44,621 nucleotides of DNA from Ruminococcaceae bacterium YRB3002 (GCA_900099715.1 FMTG01000013.1:14305-58925); one strand, 5' to 3'; shown: positions 8,785 through 18,064, numbered from the stretch's first letter. Translations and numbers: made by a program. The notes: generated by a model not told the origin, from the letters alone.

Positions 8785-11597
8785 TACTGTTCTCCCTTGC
8801 GCAGGATCTCGTCCATGATCTCCTGGGTCACCGCGCTGACAAACTTGAACTTCAGTGTCTTGAGCCTGACGCCCGGGCCGCCCAGGTGCGCCCTGAGGAC
8901 AACGTGGCGGGAGTTGACTATTACTTTCGCGGTGCGTGTATCGTCCCTGCCTTCAGTGCCGTTCCAGGTGAGAACGACAAAGGGAATACTTGTGAAGTAC
9001 AGTGTCATCGGAATCTGCGCCAGCTCATTGAGTTCCGAGGAAGCGGTGAATTCCATCTCATATACGCCGTTTGTCTCACAGCTTATGCCAATTATCATAT
9101 CCTTGCCTGTGGATGTATCCACCTGCTCGAGGACATTGATCACGGGGTTTGCCTCAATATCGTAGAAGTAGTTCGCATCAACGTCAACAGATTCGTCGTG
9201 GAAAGGACAGTCAATACCGTTAACGACTGCCTTGTCACCGTTGAGCCTGTCCATGGCGGGAGTATTCATGGCAAAGTTCAGGATATTGCGGGCATTGCGC
9301 TGAAGCTCTGCTCTCGTGATATTGCCTGCCATGAGCTCATCGTAGCAGTCGGAATCCGCAAGGTGCGCCGGATCAACTGAGGAGCATACCATGTAGAGAT
9401 CGTTCTGTGCCCTTGCCATGGCGGCATGGTCCCTGAGCTCATGGTGCATGTTGGCCGGCGGTGTGCCTACGATATAAGCCCACCAGTCGGTCATGGTTAT
9501 TCCTTTGTAACCCCACTGTTCACGGAGCAGCAAGGTATTAAGCTCGTAGTGCGATGCGGCATATGTGCCGTTGATCTTGTTGTAGGAAGTCATGATGCTC
9601 CTGGCACCGCCCTCCCTGACTGCGATCTCAAATCCTCTCAGATAGATCTCGCGGAGTGCTCTCTCGGACACTACGGAATCCATATCGCGTCTTCTCGTCT
9701 CTCTGTTATTCACGCAGAAATGCTTGATCGTCGCCGTGACGCCATTCTGCTCCAGAGCCTTTATCTGTGCACTTGCCATCTTGCCTGACAGGAGCGGATC
9801 CTCCGAGAAATACTCGAAATTGCGTCCGTTCAGCGGATGTCTGTGAATATTCATTCCGGGGCCGAGGATCGTATCTACGCGGTTGCTGATCATCTCGATG
9901 CCGAACCATCCGAACAGGCTCTCAACAGCTTTGAGGTTGAACGTGGATGCTATGCACGTGCCGTTGGGAATGGAGAATGCTTTCTTGCCGCTGTCGATCC
10001 TCATTCCCGAAGGGCCGTCGGAACAGCAGCATGCGGGAACGCCCATGGCATTCAGCACGGGATCCACGCCTGCGAAGCCTCCGGCAGTACCGGTAGTGAC
10101 CTTGGGGCAGCTCATACCCTCGCCCCTTATGATCAGACAGAGATCCTCATCGGATATCTGCGCGATGAAGTCATCCATGGAAGCCTTCCCGTTCTTAACG
10201 TCAATGAGCTTGATACCCTTATCACCTGTCTGCGGTATCTCGGGCGGTACAAGCGAAAATCTCTCCGAATAGTAATCCTTTGTCCTCGTGGGGACCTTCT
10301 CGAAAGCGAGCTTTCCGTCATCTCCGACAGTAAACCTCTCAAATTCCTCTACAGGCGCCATCACGGGTTCGACCGCCTCGATATTGCGCGTTTCATCAAG
10401 GGTGAAGCTCAGCACGATATCTGAATTCAGGCTGTCGCCTCCGATATGCAGATCGTAGATGCCCTTCTCAAGGATCCAGCCTGTGCCGCATCCTGCCCTT
10501 CCGTCGTCATCGAAAGAAGCGAAGCTCTTCATGTCCGCCTCTATCTCGATAGGGCATGTACCGCCGGGCATTATCTCATATGTTTTGGTGAAACCGACCA
10601 GCACTCTGGAAGGCTTTGCCAGCGCACCTGCCGGCGGATCTGCGAACAGGAGCACAGTTTTCTTGCCTGGCACCTCACCGAGGTTCGTCACCCTTGCAGC
10701 AACGATCACCTTGCCGTCCTTCATGACGAACTGGGCGCCCGAGATATCAAATGTCGTGTAAGACAGTCCGTAACCGAAGGGATACATGACCGCCGCCCTG
10801 TTAAACGTAGTGAAATATCTGTAGCCTACAAAAATATCTTCCGTGTACTGATCCCTGACCGAATCCTGGTCGCCAAAGTAAGGCGTAGACGGATAATCAT
10901 CAAACGTCCTGGCAATGGTGTCCGTCAGAAGACCCGACGGATTCTCCTCACCAGTCAGAAGCTTCGCAGCAGCAGTGCCTCCGATCATGCCGCACTGCCA
11001 TATGTACATAACCGCCTGGGGACGGTATTTCTTAACGAAACTCATGTCGATGATATTACCCGTATTGAGGAGCACGACCGTCTTCGCGAAAGCCTCAGTT
11101 ACGAGCCTGATCAGCTCCTCCTCGCCATCCTGAAGGCTCAGGGAACCCTTGCTGTAGGAATTGTCACGGTCCTCACCTGCAGTCCTGGCGATTACGATGA
11201 CCGCAGTGTCGTTGCGCATGGATACGCTCTTTACGAGTTCTTCGGTAACGGGCATCTCCTCCTGGGACCATCTCTCATTGCCCCAGCCGATGCCGGGATC
11301 TACGGGATTCTCTTCATCCCACTTATCGTAGATGCCCATGAGCTCCTCATCCAGAACAACCCTGCCGGAATCCTTCAGGCCCTCTCTGATGTCCACAACA
11401 TGCTCGACATTGACCATTCCTCCGGATCCGGTTCCGCTCTTGTAGTAGTGAGTCTGCATCCTGCCGAACAGGGCCACGCGCGCACCGTCAGCCAAAGGCA
11501 GAACATTATCCCTGTTTTCCAGCAGAACTGCGCCTTCAGTAGCCACATCCATGGCAGCTTTGGTGTACTTGTTCCAGTCAAGAATATACTCGGGCAT
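8784..11597 (-). CDS. Glycoside hydrolase family 3 with reversed domain order (beta-glucosidase-like)
   Basis: A 937-residue cytoplasmic enzyme (no signal peptide). The usual GH3 C-terminal alpha/beta domain comes first (about 15-260, with NTGNIIDMSF and GEENPSGLLTDT), then a fibronectin-III-like domain (about 270-410), then the TIM-barrel catalytic domain (about 480-780). The barrel shows GPGMNIHRHPLNGRNFEYFSED, a KHF segment (about 625), RSIMTSYN and TMTDWW, where Asp704 is the expected nucleophile. This swapped order is known in some rumen Clostridia GH3 beta-glucosidases. An acid/base residue was not assigned. Likely substrate: beta-glucosides taken up as short oligosaccharides. AGGAGG stands 6 bases before the ATG. 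Coupled to the downstream membrane-protein gene. Confidence 0.93.
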   Translation of the reverse strand: MPEYILDWNKYTKAAMDVATEGAVLLENRDNVLPLADGARVALFGRMQTHYYKSGTGSGGMVNVEHVVDIREGLKDSGRVVLDEELMGIYDKWDEENPVDPGIGWGNERWSQEEMPVTEELVKSVSMRNDTAVIVIARTAGEDRDNSYSKGSLSLQDGEEELIRLVTEAFAKTVVLLNTGNIIDMSFVKKYRPQAVMYIWQCGMIGGTAAAKLLTGEENPSGLLTDTIARTFDDYPSTPYFGDQDSVRDQYTEDIFVGYRYFTTFNRAAVMYPFGYGLSYTTFDISGAQFVMKDGKVIVAARVTNLGEVPGKKTVLLFADPPAGALAKPSRVLVGFTKTYEIMPGGTCPIEIEADMKSFASFDDDGRAGCGTGWILEKGIYDLHIGGDSLNSDIVLSFTLDETRNIEAVEPVMAPVEEFERFTVGDDGKLAFEKVPTRTKDYYSERFSLVPPEIPQTGDKGIKLIDVKNGKASMDDFIAQISDEDLCLIIRGEGMSCPKVTTGTAGGFAGVDPVLNAMGVPACCCSDGPSGMRIDSGKKAFSIPNGTCIASTFNLKAVESLFGWFGIEMISNRVDTILGPGMNIHRHPLNGRNFEYFSEDPLLSGKMASAQIKALEQNGVTATIKHFCVNNRETRRRDMDSVVSERALREIYLRGFEIAVREGGARSIMTSYNKINGTYAASHYELNTLLLREQWGYKGITMTDWWAYIVGTPPANMHHELRDHAAMARAQNDLYMVCSSVDPAHLADSDCYDELMAGNITRAELQRNARNILNFAMNTPAMDRLNGDKAVVNGIDCPFHDESVDVDANYFYDIEANPVINVLEQVDTSTGKDMIIGISCETNGVYEMEFTASSELNELAQIPMTLYFTSIPFVVLTWNGTEGRDDTRTAKVIVNSRHVVLRAHLGGPGVRLKTLKFKFVSAVTQEIMDEILRKGEQ

Positions 11598-11613
11598 AAT
11601 GTACCTCCTGCGG

Positions 11614-11663
11614 AGCGCATAGGGCTGCGCTTGCGATATGCATAATTAACATCGTACATTATA
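11614..11663 (-). promoter_or_regulatory. Extended -10 promoter and leader hairpin for the GH3 gene
   Basis: Reading leftward, TGCTATAAT (hexamer at 11663-11658) is an extended -10 with no clear -35. The start would lie near 11651, giving a leader of about 54 bases. In it AGCGCA/TGCGCT (11614-11631) forms a 6-bp hairpin just upstream of the AGGAGG site. Confidence 0.55.
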
Positions 11664-11694
11664 GCACATAATAAAGGATAAATAGACGGCGGTC

Positions 11695-12822
11695 TTAACA
11701 GCCCGCCAGCTCGTACTCCTTCGGATCTGCGAGGGTATATCGGATTATCTCATCCATCCTCTCCTGCTCGAGGAAAGACACGAGGCTGTAGGAAGCGCCG
11801 GACTTGCCCGCTCTGGCCGTTCTTCCGATGCGGTGCAGATACAGCTCATTCTCTTTGGGTATATCGTAGTTGAAAACTGCTTCAATGTCATCGACATCAA
11901 TGCCTCTGGCGACCACATCCGTGCCTACAAGGCAGTCAAATCTGTTGTGCCTGTAGTCCTCCATAACGCGGTTGCGCTTGCTCTGACTGATATCACCGTG
12001 GAGCACCTGGACCGATATCCCTGCGCGGGACAGCCGGGCAGCCACGCGGGAAGCCTGATCCTTTGTGTTGCAGAATACTATGACCTTGGTGTAGTCCTCT
12101 TTGGCCATGATTCGTGTTATGGCCTGGAGCTTGTCTTTCTCCGGGCAGTGAACGATAAATTCGTCGATATCAGGATGATCCTCCGCCTTAGGCATGACAT
12201 CGATCTCTGCAGCGCCCTCCATAAACTGCCATGTAATATCCTGGATTTCCCTGGGCATCGTGGCTGAGAACAGCGCCATCTGCTTATCGTCAGGTGTCAT
12301 GGATATTATTGTTTTCACATCCTTGATGAAGCCCATCTTCAGCATCTCGTCTGCCTCGTCGAGTACGAGGGTGTATATCTGACTTATGTCGATCAGTCTG
12401 CGGTTTACAAGATCGATCAGTCGTCCGGGTGTCGCTACGACCACCTGCGGATGTCTGTCGAGACGTTCTTTCTGCACGTTTATGCTCTGTCCGCCGATCA
12501 CTGCGGCCACTTTAAATCCCTTGATATTCTTACCCAGGAGTCTTATCTCCGACGCTATCTGAAGAGCCAGTTCCCTTGTGGGGGCGAGTATGAGACCCTG
12601 GATGAACTTCGCATCCATATTGAGATATTCCAGTATCGGTATTGCAAACGCGAAAGTCTTGCCCGTGCCGGTAGGAGCCTTAGCGATCACGCTGAGGTTA
12701 TCCATCAGGAGGGGTATAGTCTTCTGCTGTACTGTGGTGGGGCGCTTCACCCCCATAGACTTCAGCGATGCCATGATCTCCGGCGACAGCTGAAGCTCAT
12801 CGAAAGTAACTTCCTTGCTCAT
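11695..12822 (-). CDS. DEAD-box ATP-dependent RNA helicase
   Basis: A 375-residue RNA helicase core with all motifs: Q motif (RPTTVQQKTIP), I (APTGTGKT), Ia (PTRELA), Ib (TPGRL), II (DEAD), III (SAT), V (ARGIDV) and VI (HRIGRTAR). It ends soon after the second RecA domain and lacks the C-terminal RNA-binding extension of DbpA or the long tails of CshA/DeaD, so it is close to a minimal helicase. Likely work: unwinding RNA in ribosome assembly, mRNA decay or cold adaptation. The ATG at 12822 is chosen over the in-frame TTG at 12828. No Shine-Dalgarno is visible, and an extended -10 (TGTTATAGT) ends 7 bases before the ATG, so the mRNA may be leaderless. Confidence 0.92.
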   Translation of the reverse strand: MSKEVTFDELQLSPEIMASLKSMGVKRPTTVQQKTIPLLMDNLSVIAKAPTGTGKTFAFAIPILEYLNMDAKFIQGLILAPTRELALQIASEIRLLGKNIKGFKVAAVIGGQSINVQKERLDRHPQVVVATPGRLIDLVNRRLIDISQIYTLVLDEADEMLKMGFIKDVKTIISMTPDDKQMALFSATMPREIQDITWQFMEGAAEIDVMPKAEDHPDIDEFIVHCPEKDKLQAITRIMAKEDYTKVIVFCNTKDQASRVAARLSRAGISVQVLHGDISQSKRNRVMEDYRHNRFDCLVGTDVVARGIDVDDIEAVFNYDIPKENELYLHRIGRTARAGKSGASYSLVSFLEQERMDEIIRYTLADPKEYELAGC

Positions 12823-12882
12823 AGACAAAACTATAACATATCCTGCTATAATTTAAACAGACAAAATAGACGAGGTAAGAGT
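12823..12882. promoter_or_regulatory. Divergent promoters for the helicase and deoB-deoC
   Basis: The 60-base gap carries two extended -10 boxes. On the + strand TGCTATAAT (hexamer 12847-12852) serves deoB-deoC, with TAGACA (12822-12827) as a poor, over-spaced -35. On the - strand TGTTATAGT (hexamer 12835-12830) serves the helicase gene. Confidence 0.55.
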
Positions 12883-14706
12883 ATGGCAAAGCGTGTTTTT
12901 CTTGTGGTTTTAGACAGTTTCGGCACGGGCAATGCGCCTGATGCGGAAGCATTCGGTGACGAGGGCAGCAACACACTGGCAGCGGTGCTGTCGGATTCGG
13001 ATAAGCCGCTGCCCAATCTGAGCAGAATGGGCCTTTTTGACATCGACGGTCTTTACGACGAACGCGAGATCAGTTATCTCAAATCCAATAAAGACAGACC
13101 CGCTCCCATCGGTTCATACGGAATAATCCGTGAAGTGTCCTCAGGCAAGGATTCCACTATCGGCCACTGGGAGATGGGCGGAATCATGTCAGCTGTTCCG
13201 CAGCCCACATATCCGGACGGATTCCCTGAAGAGATCCTCGGCAAACTGCGTGAGGTCTCAGGGCGTGACATTCTCTGCAACAAGCCATACAGCGGCACTG
13301 ACGTTATCAGGGACTACGGTGCGGAGCACATGAATACAGGTGCTCTGATCGTCTATACATCTGCCGACAGCGTGCTCCAGATAGCGGCACACGAGGAGGT
13401 CGTCCCGCTTGAGGAACTGTATGACATCTGCCGTAAGACAAGAGCCTTCATGACGGGAGAGCATGCTGTCGGAAGGATCATCGCCAGACCATTCATTGGA
13501 ACACCTGAAGAGGGCTTTACAAGAACATCCAACAGACACGATTTCACAGCGCCGGCGCCGTCATCCAACGTGATGGAGATCCTCAGGGGATACGGGTTCG
13601 AGTGCATCTCGGTAGGTAAGATAAACGACCTTTTCGCGGGGGCCGGCGTGACAGAGGCGATACCCACGTCAGGCAATACAGACGGCATCGGAAAGCTCAT
13701 AGATGTGATGGACCGTGAATTCACCGGACTGTGCTTCGTGAATCTCGTTGATTTTGATATGAAATACGGACACCGCAACGACGTAAAAGGCTACGCGGCT
13801 GCCATACATGAGTGGGATGATGCGCTGGGCACGATCCTTCAGAAGCTCCGCAAGGATGACCTCCTGATCATCACCGCCGACCACGGCTGCGACCCTTCAA
13901 CATCATCCACCGATCACTCGCGCGAGACGATCCCTCTCCTGATCTGCGGTGAGGGTTATGAGGTGCCTCACAACATGGGTGAGCTAATGGGCTTCGGCGT
14001 GATATCCCACATCGTCATGAAAGCGCTGATGAAGCGTGATCTGCCGCGCACATTCAAGGCCATGCCGGAGCCTGATACGGACAACATAATGTCCTATGTG
14101 GATCTGACAAATCTGAAGGTCACAGCCACATCACAGGATATAAAAGATCTTATTGACCGCGCTGCGGCTTCCGGATGCGCATCAGTGTGCATTCCGCCCT
14201 GTTATGTGAGAGAGGCCTGCGCATATGCTGACGGCAGGATCAGGATCTGCACGGTCATCGGATTCCCGAACGGTTACTCCACCACCGCAGTCAAACTGTA
14301 CGAGGCTTCCGATGCAGTGGATGCCGGCGCTTCAGAGATCGATATGGTCATCAATATCTGCGATGTGAAGAACGGCAGATACGATGCGGTCGGACACGAG
14401 ATCAGACTTATCGCTGAGGCCGTCCATGCCAAAGGCGCAATACTCAAGGTGATCATCGAGAACTGTTATCTTACCGACAGCGAGAAGATCAGGATGTGCG
14501 GCATCGTAACAGAAGCAGGCGCGGATTACATCAAGACCAGCACCGGCTTTGGAACGTCGGGCGCGACAGTGGAGGACGTTAAGCTGATGTCCGTCCACAC
14601 AGGCGACGGCGTCAGGGTCAAGGCTGCAGGCGGCATCAGGTCCGAGGAATCGGCACGTCAGATGATCGATGCAGGCGCATCAAGGATCGGAGCTTCGAAG
14701 CTGTAA
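12883..14706 (+). CDS. deoB-deoC: Fused phosphopentomutase and deoxyribose-phosphate aldolase
   Basis: A 607-residue protein joining two enzymes that are normally separate. Residues 1 to about 395 are phosphopentomutase: DSFGTGNAPDA (metal site), GKDSTIGHWEM (phosphorylated Thr), VDFDMKYGHRND and ITADHGCDP (metal ligands). Residues about 404-607 are deoxyribose-phosphate aldolase: AGASEIDMVI, DYIKTSTGFG with the Schiff-base Lys, and VKAAGGIRS. The pair turns deoxyribose-1-phosphate into the 5-phosphate and then into glyceraldehyde-3-phosphate plus acetaldehyde, consecutive steps of nucleoside salvage. There is no stop or frame change across the join (about 14090). The aldolase part is slightly short at its C-terminus (ends GASKL). 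GAGG lies 8 bases before the ATG. Catalytic residues of both halves are intact, so both should work; substrate hand-over is an inference. Confidence 0.93.
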   Translation: MAKRVFLVVLDSFGTGNAPDAEAFGDEGSNTLAAVLSDSDKPLPNLSRMGLFDIDGLYDEREISYLKSNKDRPAPIGSYGIIREVSSGKDSTIGHWEMGGIMSAVPQPTYPDGFPEEILGKLREVSGRDILCNKPYSGTDVIRDYGAEHMNTGALIVYTSADSVLQIAAHEEVVPLEELYDICRKTRAFMTGEHAVGRIIARPFIGTPEEGFTRTSNRHDFTAPAPSSNVMEILRGYGFECISVGKINDLFAGAGVTEAIPTSGNTDGIGKLIDVMDREFTGLCFVNLVDFDMKYGHRNDVKGYAAAIHEWDDALGTILQKLRKDDLLIITADHGCDPSTSSTDHSRETIPLLICGEGYEVPHNMGELMGFGVISHIVMKALMKRDLPRTFKAMPEPDTDNIMSYVDLTNLKVTATSQDIKDLIDRAAASGCASVCIPPCYVREACAYADGRIRICTVIGFPNGYSTTAVKLYEASDAVDAGASEIDMVINICDVKNGRYDAVGHEIRLIAEAVHAKGAILKVIIENCYLTDSEKIRMCGIVTEAGADYIKTSTGFGTSGATVEDVKLMSVHTGDGVRVKAAGGIRSEESARQMIDAGASRIGASKL

Positions 14707-14782
14707 TACAGGCGTGAACGGGTCATATACCGCCTTTTCCGGTGATTATTACGCCCTTTATCAGTCATTGCAATATGACGTT

Positions 14783-14878
14783 CTCAAAATTTTTGTTCGT
14801 TTTTGCACATTTGTACCATTAATGTCGCATTTTGTGTGATATAGTGTGTCCATGAAGAACAAACGAACGTTTTTGAGT
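14783..14878 (+). promoter_or_regulatory. Structured leader with extended -10 promoter
   Basis: Two nested inverted repeats pair CTCAAAA (14783-14789) with TTTTGAG (14872-14878) and GTTCGTTT (14795-14802) with AAACGAAC (14861-14868). The loop carries an extended -10, TGATATAGT (hexamer 14840-14845). Because the promoter lies in the loop, the full fold can form only as a DNA cruciform or in an upstream read-through transcript, where it would stand before the small gene. Confidence 0.5.
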
Positions 14879-14887
14879 TGTAAGTAA
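14852..14887 (+). CDS. Possible 11-codon leader peptide (uORF)
   Basis: ATG at 14852 opens MKNKRTFLSCK and a TAA at 14885-14887. It starts 6 bases after the -10 box, so it would be translated leaderlessly. Its stop overlaps the AAAGGAG site of the next gene, which is the geometry of translational coupling. A peptide this short cannot be proven by eye. Confidence 0.3.
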   Translation: MKNKRTFLSCK

Positions 14888-14903
14888 AGGAGCCTTCAAG
14901 AAT

Positions 14904-15110
14904 ATGTCACCAATAGAGATCATGTGTTTTTTCTTCATATCGTTAGTAGTCGTTAAGGCCATCAGAGACAGTGTAGAGTACTGGAAGGAGCCGGAAGAGG
15001 AATATGTCCCCAGGAAGACCGCGAGGGTATCACGCATACCTTCCGGACCTGCAAAAGTCACTGCCGTGGGCCGAAGTACCCATACCGCACGAAGAGGCAA
15101 AGCTGCCTGA
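14904..15110 (+). CDS. Small single-pass membrane protein, unknown
   Basis: 68 residues: an N-terminal hydrophobic segment (about 4-20, IEIMCFFFISLVVV), an acidic stretch (WKEPEEEY) and a strongly basic tail (RKTARVSRIP and on to TARRGKAA). AAAGGAG (14886-14892) sits 11 bases upstream, a little far but clear. It stands alone between deoB-deoC and a converging gene. The signal-anchor plus basic tail could bind nucleic acid or acidic lipids at the membrane; that is a guess. The strong ribosome site and base composition favour a real gene. Confidence 0.55.
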   Translation: MSPIEIMCFFFISLVVVKAIRDSVEYWKEPEEEYVPRKTARVSRIPSGPAKVTAVGRSTHTARRGKAA

Positions 15111-15243
15111 CTTATATATCGTTCACCTTATCTGTCTGAGCCGGGTCCGGAGCTGCCGTTAAAATCCTCCAACCACCACACAAACACAACCGGCAGCACA
15201 GACCGGCCGGACAGGGGTGACAAATTAAGACTAAGACTGATAA

Positions 15244-16164
15244 TCAGATAGAAGCCTGATTCTTGCCGTTACGCTTTGACTTGTTCAGCTTACGCTCGGC
15301 ATTGGACAGGAACTCCTCGAGATCGGAATTCTTATCAAAGGTCACGACGCCCGCTGATACAGTGATCTTGCCTACATCTCCGTCAAGTCTGACAGGTGTG
15401 CCGGCAATGGCGTCAACGATCCTCTTGGCGATTCCGAGAGCTGCCACTTTCTCGCAGCCGGGCAGAATAATGGCAAATTCATCCCCGCCCGTCCTGAAGC
15501 ATGTATCCGGCTTACGGCAGTTGGAAAGCATGACAGAAGCGATCATTCTTAAGAACAGATCACCGTTCTGCTGTCCATACTGATCGTTCACCTGGGTCAT
15601 ATCGTCCACGTCGATTACGATGAGGGAGAAATTCCCCTCCTCCTGACGTTCGGAATAGTAACTTGACATCTTCTCCAGTTTCTCATAGAAGTAACGGCGA
15701 TTGTAAAGACCGCTCAGGTCATCGACCCTGGCAAGCCTCTGAAGCTTCACCAGCGATTCCTGAAGCTCATTCTCCAGCTTCAGATGATCTGTTATATCAC
15801 GGCTCATACCCCATGTTCCTATGATGTCCCCATTATCGTCGTACAGAGGATACTTGGAGGCCATAAAATATCTTACCGTCTCATCATCGAGCACAAGTTC
15901 TTCCGTCATGTTAACGATGGCCTCACCGGATGCCATTATCGTCATCTCGGTATCCTTGGCCGACTGTGCGAATTCCTTGGGAAAATAATCGAAGTCGCTC
16001 TTGCCGATCATGTCAGCTGCGTTCTTGGCACCGACCTGCCTGGCATGGCTCTCGGTCACCCATATGAATCTGGAATCACTGTCCTTAAAGTAAACTGTGT
16101 CCTGCGAATACTTTCCGATCGTCTTAAGCACAATGCGCTCAATATTCTTGCTGTTAAGATCCAT
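15244..16164 (-). CDS. PAS-GGDEF diguanylate cyclase
   Basis: 306 residues from the chosen ATG. An N-terminal PAS domain (about 12-125; YFKDSDSRFIWVTESHA and FDYFP are PAS_4-like) is followed by a short coiled linker (DHLKLENELQES) and a GGDEF domain (about 150-300) with an intact RTGGDEF motif and the DDLSGLYNRR entry sequence. No RxxD inhibitory site is evident just before GGDEF. It should make c-di-GMP from two GTP under control of a soluble PAS signal. The ATG at 16164 has GAGAGGG at ideal spacing. An upstream in-frame ATG at 16185 overlaps the permease stop (ATGA) but has no ribosome site. Last gene of the leftward run that begins at 21631, so it may report on the activity of the linked ABC system. 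Confidence 0.9.
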   Translation of the reverse strand: MDLNSKNIERIVLKTIGKYSQDTVYFKDSDSRFIWVTESHARQVGAKNAADMIGKSDFDYFPKEFAQSAKDTEMTIMASGEAIVNMTEELVLDDETVRYFMASKYPLYDDNGDIIGTWGMSRDITDHLKLENELQESLVKLQRLARVDDLSGLYNRRYFYEKLEKMSSYYSERQEEGNFSLIVIDVDDMTQVNDQYGQQNGDLFLRMIASVMLSNCRKPDTCFRTGGDEFAIILPGCEKVAALGIAKRIVDAIAGTPVRLDGDVGKITVSAGVVTFDKNSDLEEFLSNAERKLNKSKRNGKNQASI

Positions 16165-16181
16165 AAATCCCTCTCTGACGG

Positions 16182-17117
16182 TCATGTGTCCAAATCGCGC
16201 TTGTTAGTGATTAATATGCTTCCCATGTAAGCTGATATAAAATAGATTATCGCACATATCGCGCCAATAATCACTATCTTGCTGTCTGTGGTCAGGTTAA
16301 GGTTGGCAAGTATCCTGGACGGAATATAATGCTGAAGTGTGAAGTCCTGCTCACCGGTCTTCCACTGGATGATAAAATCAGCGATCCTTACCGGCAGACT
16401 GAACGTACCGATAGATACCATTACTCCGAATGTTACTCCGGCCGCCTTGCTCTTGAAGAGTGTAGTAACAAATCCGATCATCGTTACAATGGTCAGCGTA
16501 ACCATATATGTCACGAAGAAGTACACAACAGAAGCCGGATATATTCCCGGGTTGGCGCTTCTGGCCCAGAACAGATGCGAGATAAAGCAGCAGATCCACA
16601 CAAAGATATGGAAGGCCATGATAAAGATCATCATAGCTAATATCTTAGATGTGAATCCGACCCACTTGCGGCCGTTTACGATGGGATAATTCTTGTTGAT
16701 GTGAGTGGAGTAATCGTTGCCGAAGAACAGTCCTGCCACTATCGAGATAAGGAGCAGACCGATTAGTCCCGCCGTATTCATCTGGAAAGTGGTAGCCACA
16801 TCGTTATCATAACCTATACCCTCGCCAACGATAGAGAAATCCTGCTGCTGTTGCGTCTGGTATGTGTCACTTCCGTCATCTTCAGTGCCGCCGAATACGT
16901 CGTAATCCTCAGTGTCATCCATATCGTAATTCACGTAGATATCATCCTGATCTACAGTGTTCATTACAAGATTGCCGAATATCCCTCCGACATTGAGCCC
17001 GAGAATGATAAATGAGTAAGCAAATACACAGAACGCCATTATGACCGCAGTGGCAATAAGGCTCTTCATCTTGAGAAGGCGGAACAGTTCCATCTTAAAG
17101 AAATTCAGTAACATCAT
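16182..17117 (-). CDS. ABC-2 type transporter permease
   Basis: 311 residues with six predicted membrane segments: one near residues 18-42, a long acidic extracytoplasmic loop (about 50-110, rich in Asp, Glu, Thr and Gln, including QQQQD), then five segments to the C-terminus. This is the layout of permeases of ABC-2 export systems of the bacitracin/lantibiotic-resistance kind. The ATG overlaps the stop of the ATPase gene (ATGA), and AGGAGG stands 7 bases upstream, so subunits are made together. The substrate cannot be told; such small exporters often handle peptides or lipids. Confidence 0.88.
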   Translation of the reverse strand: MMLLNFFKMELFRLLKMKSLIATAVIMAFCVFAYSFIILGLNVGGIFGNLVMNTVDQDDIYVNYDMDDTEDYDVFGGTEDDGSDTYQTQQQQDFSIVGEGIGYDNDVATTFQMNTAGLIGLLLISIVAGLFFGNDYSTHINKNYPIVNGRKWVGFTSKILAMMIFIMAFHIFVWICCFISHLFWARSANPGIYPASVVYFFVTYMVTLTIVTMIGFVTTLFKSKAAGVTFGVMVSIGTFSLPVRIADFIIQWKTGEQDFTLQHYIPSRILANLNLTTDSKIVIIGAICAIIYFISAYMGSILITNKRDLDT

Positions 17118-18064
17118 ACCGCTGCCTCCTTTCCTGCTTCGGCAGTTACAGGAGATGCCGCTGCCGACCTGATGGTATTGAGGAAGTATTCCTCCAGATC
17201 AGCGACTTCATAGTCAAAGGAATTGACGAGTATACCTGCCTGACAGATCTTCATGTTCATCTTGGGGGCATCGTCAGTATTCTCATATACGTAGATAGTC
17301 TCATGATCACCAACTTCGAAGCCCGTATATCCGGCTTCTTTGAGCACTGCCGCCGCACGGGCGGAATCCTCACACTTGAAGATCATCCTGTTCCGGCTCT
17401 TACGCTCCAGTTCCTCTCTTGTGGAGACCTCCACGATCCTGCCGTTGTCGATGATGGCATAATCGGTAGCTAATTTCGCGAGTTCTGCCAGGATGTGGCT
17501 GGATATGATTATCGTAATACCTCGCTCCTGATTGAGCCTCGTAAGCACCTCTCTCACTTCGGCGATACCCTGCGGATCCAGTCCGTTGATAGGCTCATCA
17601 AGAATAAGGATATCCGGATTGCCGACAAGCGCCAGAGCTATACCCAGACGCTGCTTCATTCCGAGAGAGAACTTGGATGCTTTCTTCTTGCCGGTGTCAC
17701 CAAGCCCCACCAGCTTCAATGTATCTGTGATGAAATGATCGTCGTTATGGTTATATGCGATGCATTTCAGCTTCATGTTATCCCTGGCGTTGAGATTCGG
17801 CATGATGGCAGGGATCTCAATGAGAGCGCCTATCTTGCCATATGCCTCGCTGTTGCCGCCTTTGAATCCCTTGTATTCATATGTGCCGTCAGTAGGCCTG
17901 ATCATGCCGGCGATCATCTTCATAAAGGTGGTCTTGCCGGCACCGTTCTTGCCGATGAGTCCGTAAATCGCACCCCTTTTGACCGATATGTTTACGCCGT
18001 CTACAACATTGCGCTTACCATATGCCTTGGTAAGTTCATGTGTCTCAAGAAGCATCTCTTCCAT
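17114..18064 (-). CDS. ABC transporter ATP-binding protein
   Basis: 316 residues. Walker A GKNGAGKTT, the ABC signature FSLGMKQRLGIALALV (LGMKQ in place of LSGGQ, common in this export subfamily), Walker B ILILDEP and the switch SSHILAELAK are all present. A C-terminal domain of about 90 residues (RMIFKCEDSARAAAVLKEAGY) is typical of drug and antimicrobial-peptide exporters. The start is ATG 18064. An upstream in-frame TTG (18088) overlaps the only GGAGG, so that ribosome site serves the ATG with a long 13-base spacing, and ATG 18055 is also possible. Partner of the permease that follows. Confidence 0.9.
   Translation of the reverse strand: MEEMLLETHELTKAYGKRNVVDGVNISVKRGAIYGLIGKNGAGKTTFMKMIAGMIRPTDGTYEYKGFKGGNSEAYGKIGALIEIPAIMPNLNARDNMKLKCIAYNHNDDHFITDTLKLVGLGDTGKKKASKFSLGMKQRLGIALALVGNPDILILDEPINGLDPQGIAEVREVLTRLNQERGITIIISSHILAELAKLATDYAIIDNGRIVEVSTREELERKSRNRMIFKCEDSARAAAVLKEAGYTGFEVGDHETIYVYENTDDAPKMNMKICQAGILVNSFDYEVADLEEYFLNTIRSAAASPVTAEAGKEAAV

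Noticed and set aside
10446..11645. Rightward frame of 399 codons in the GH3 gene
   Set aside because: Mirror frame of the GH3 coding sequence; composition is unlike a protein and no domain is seen.
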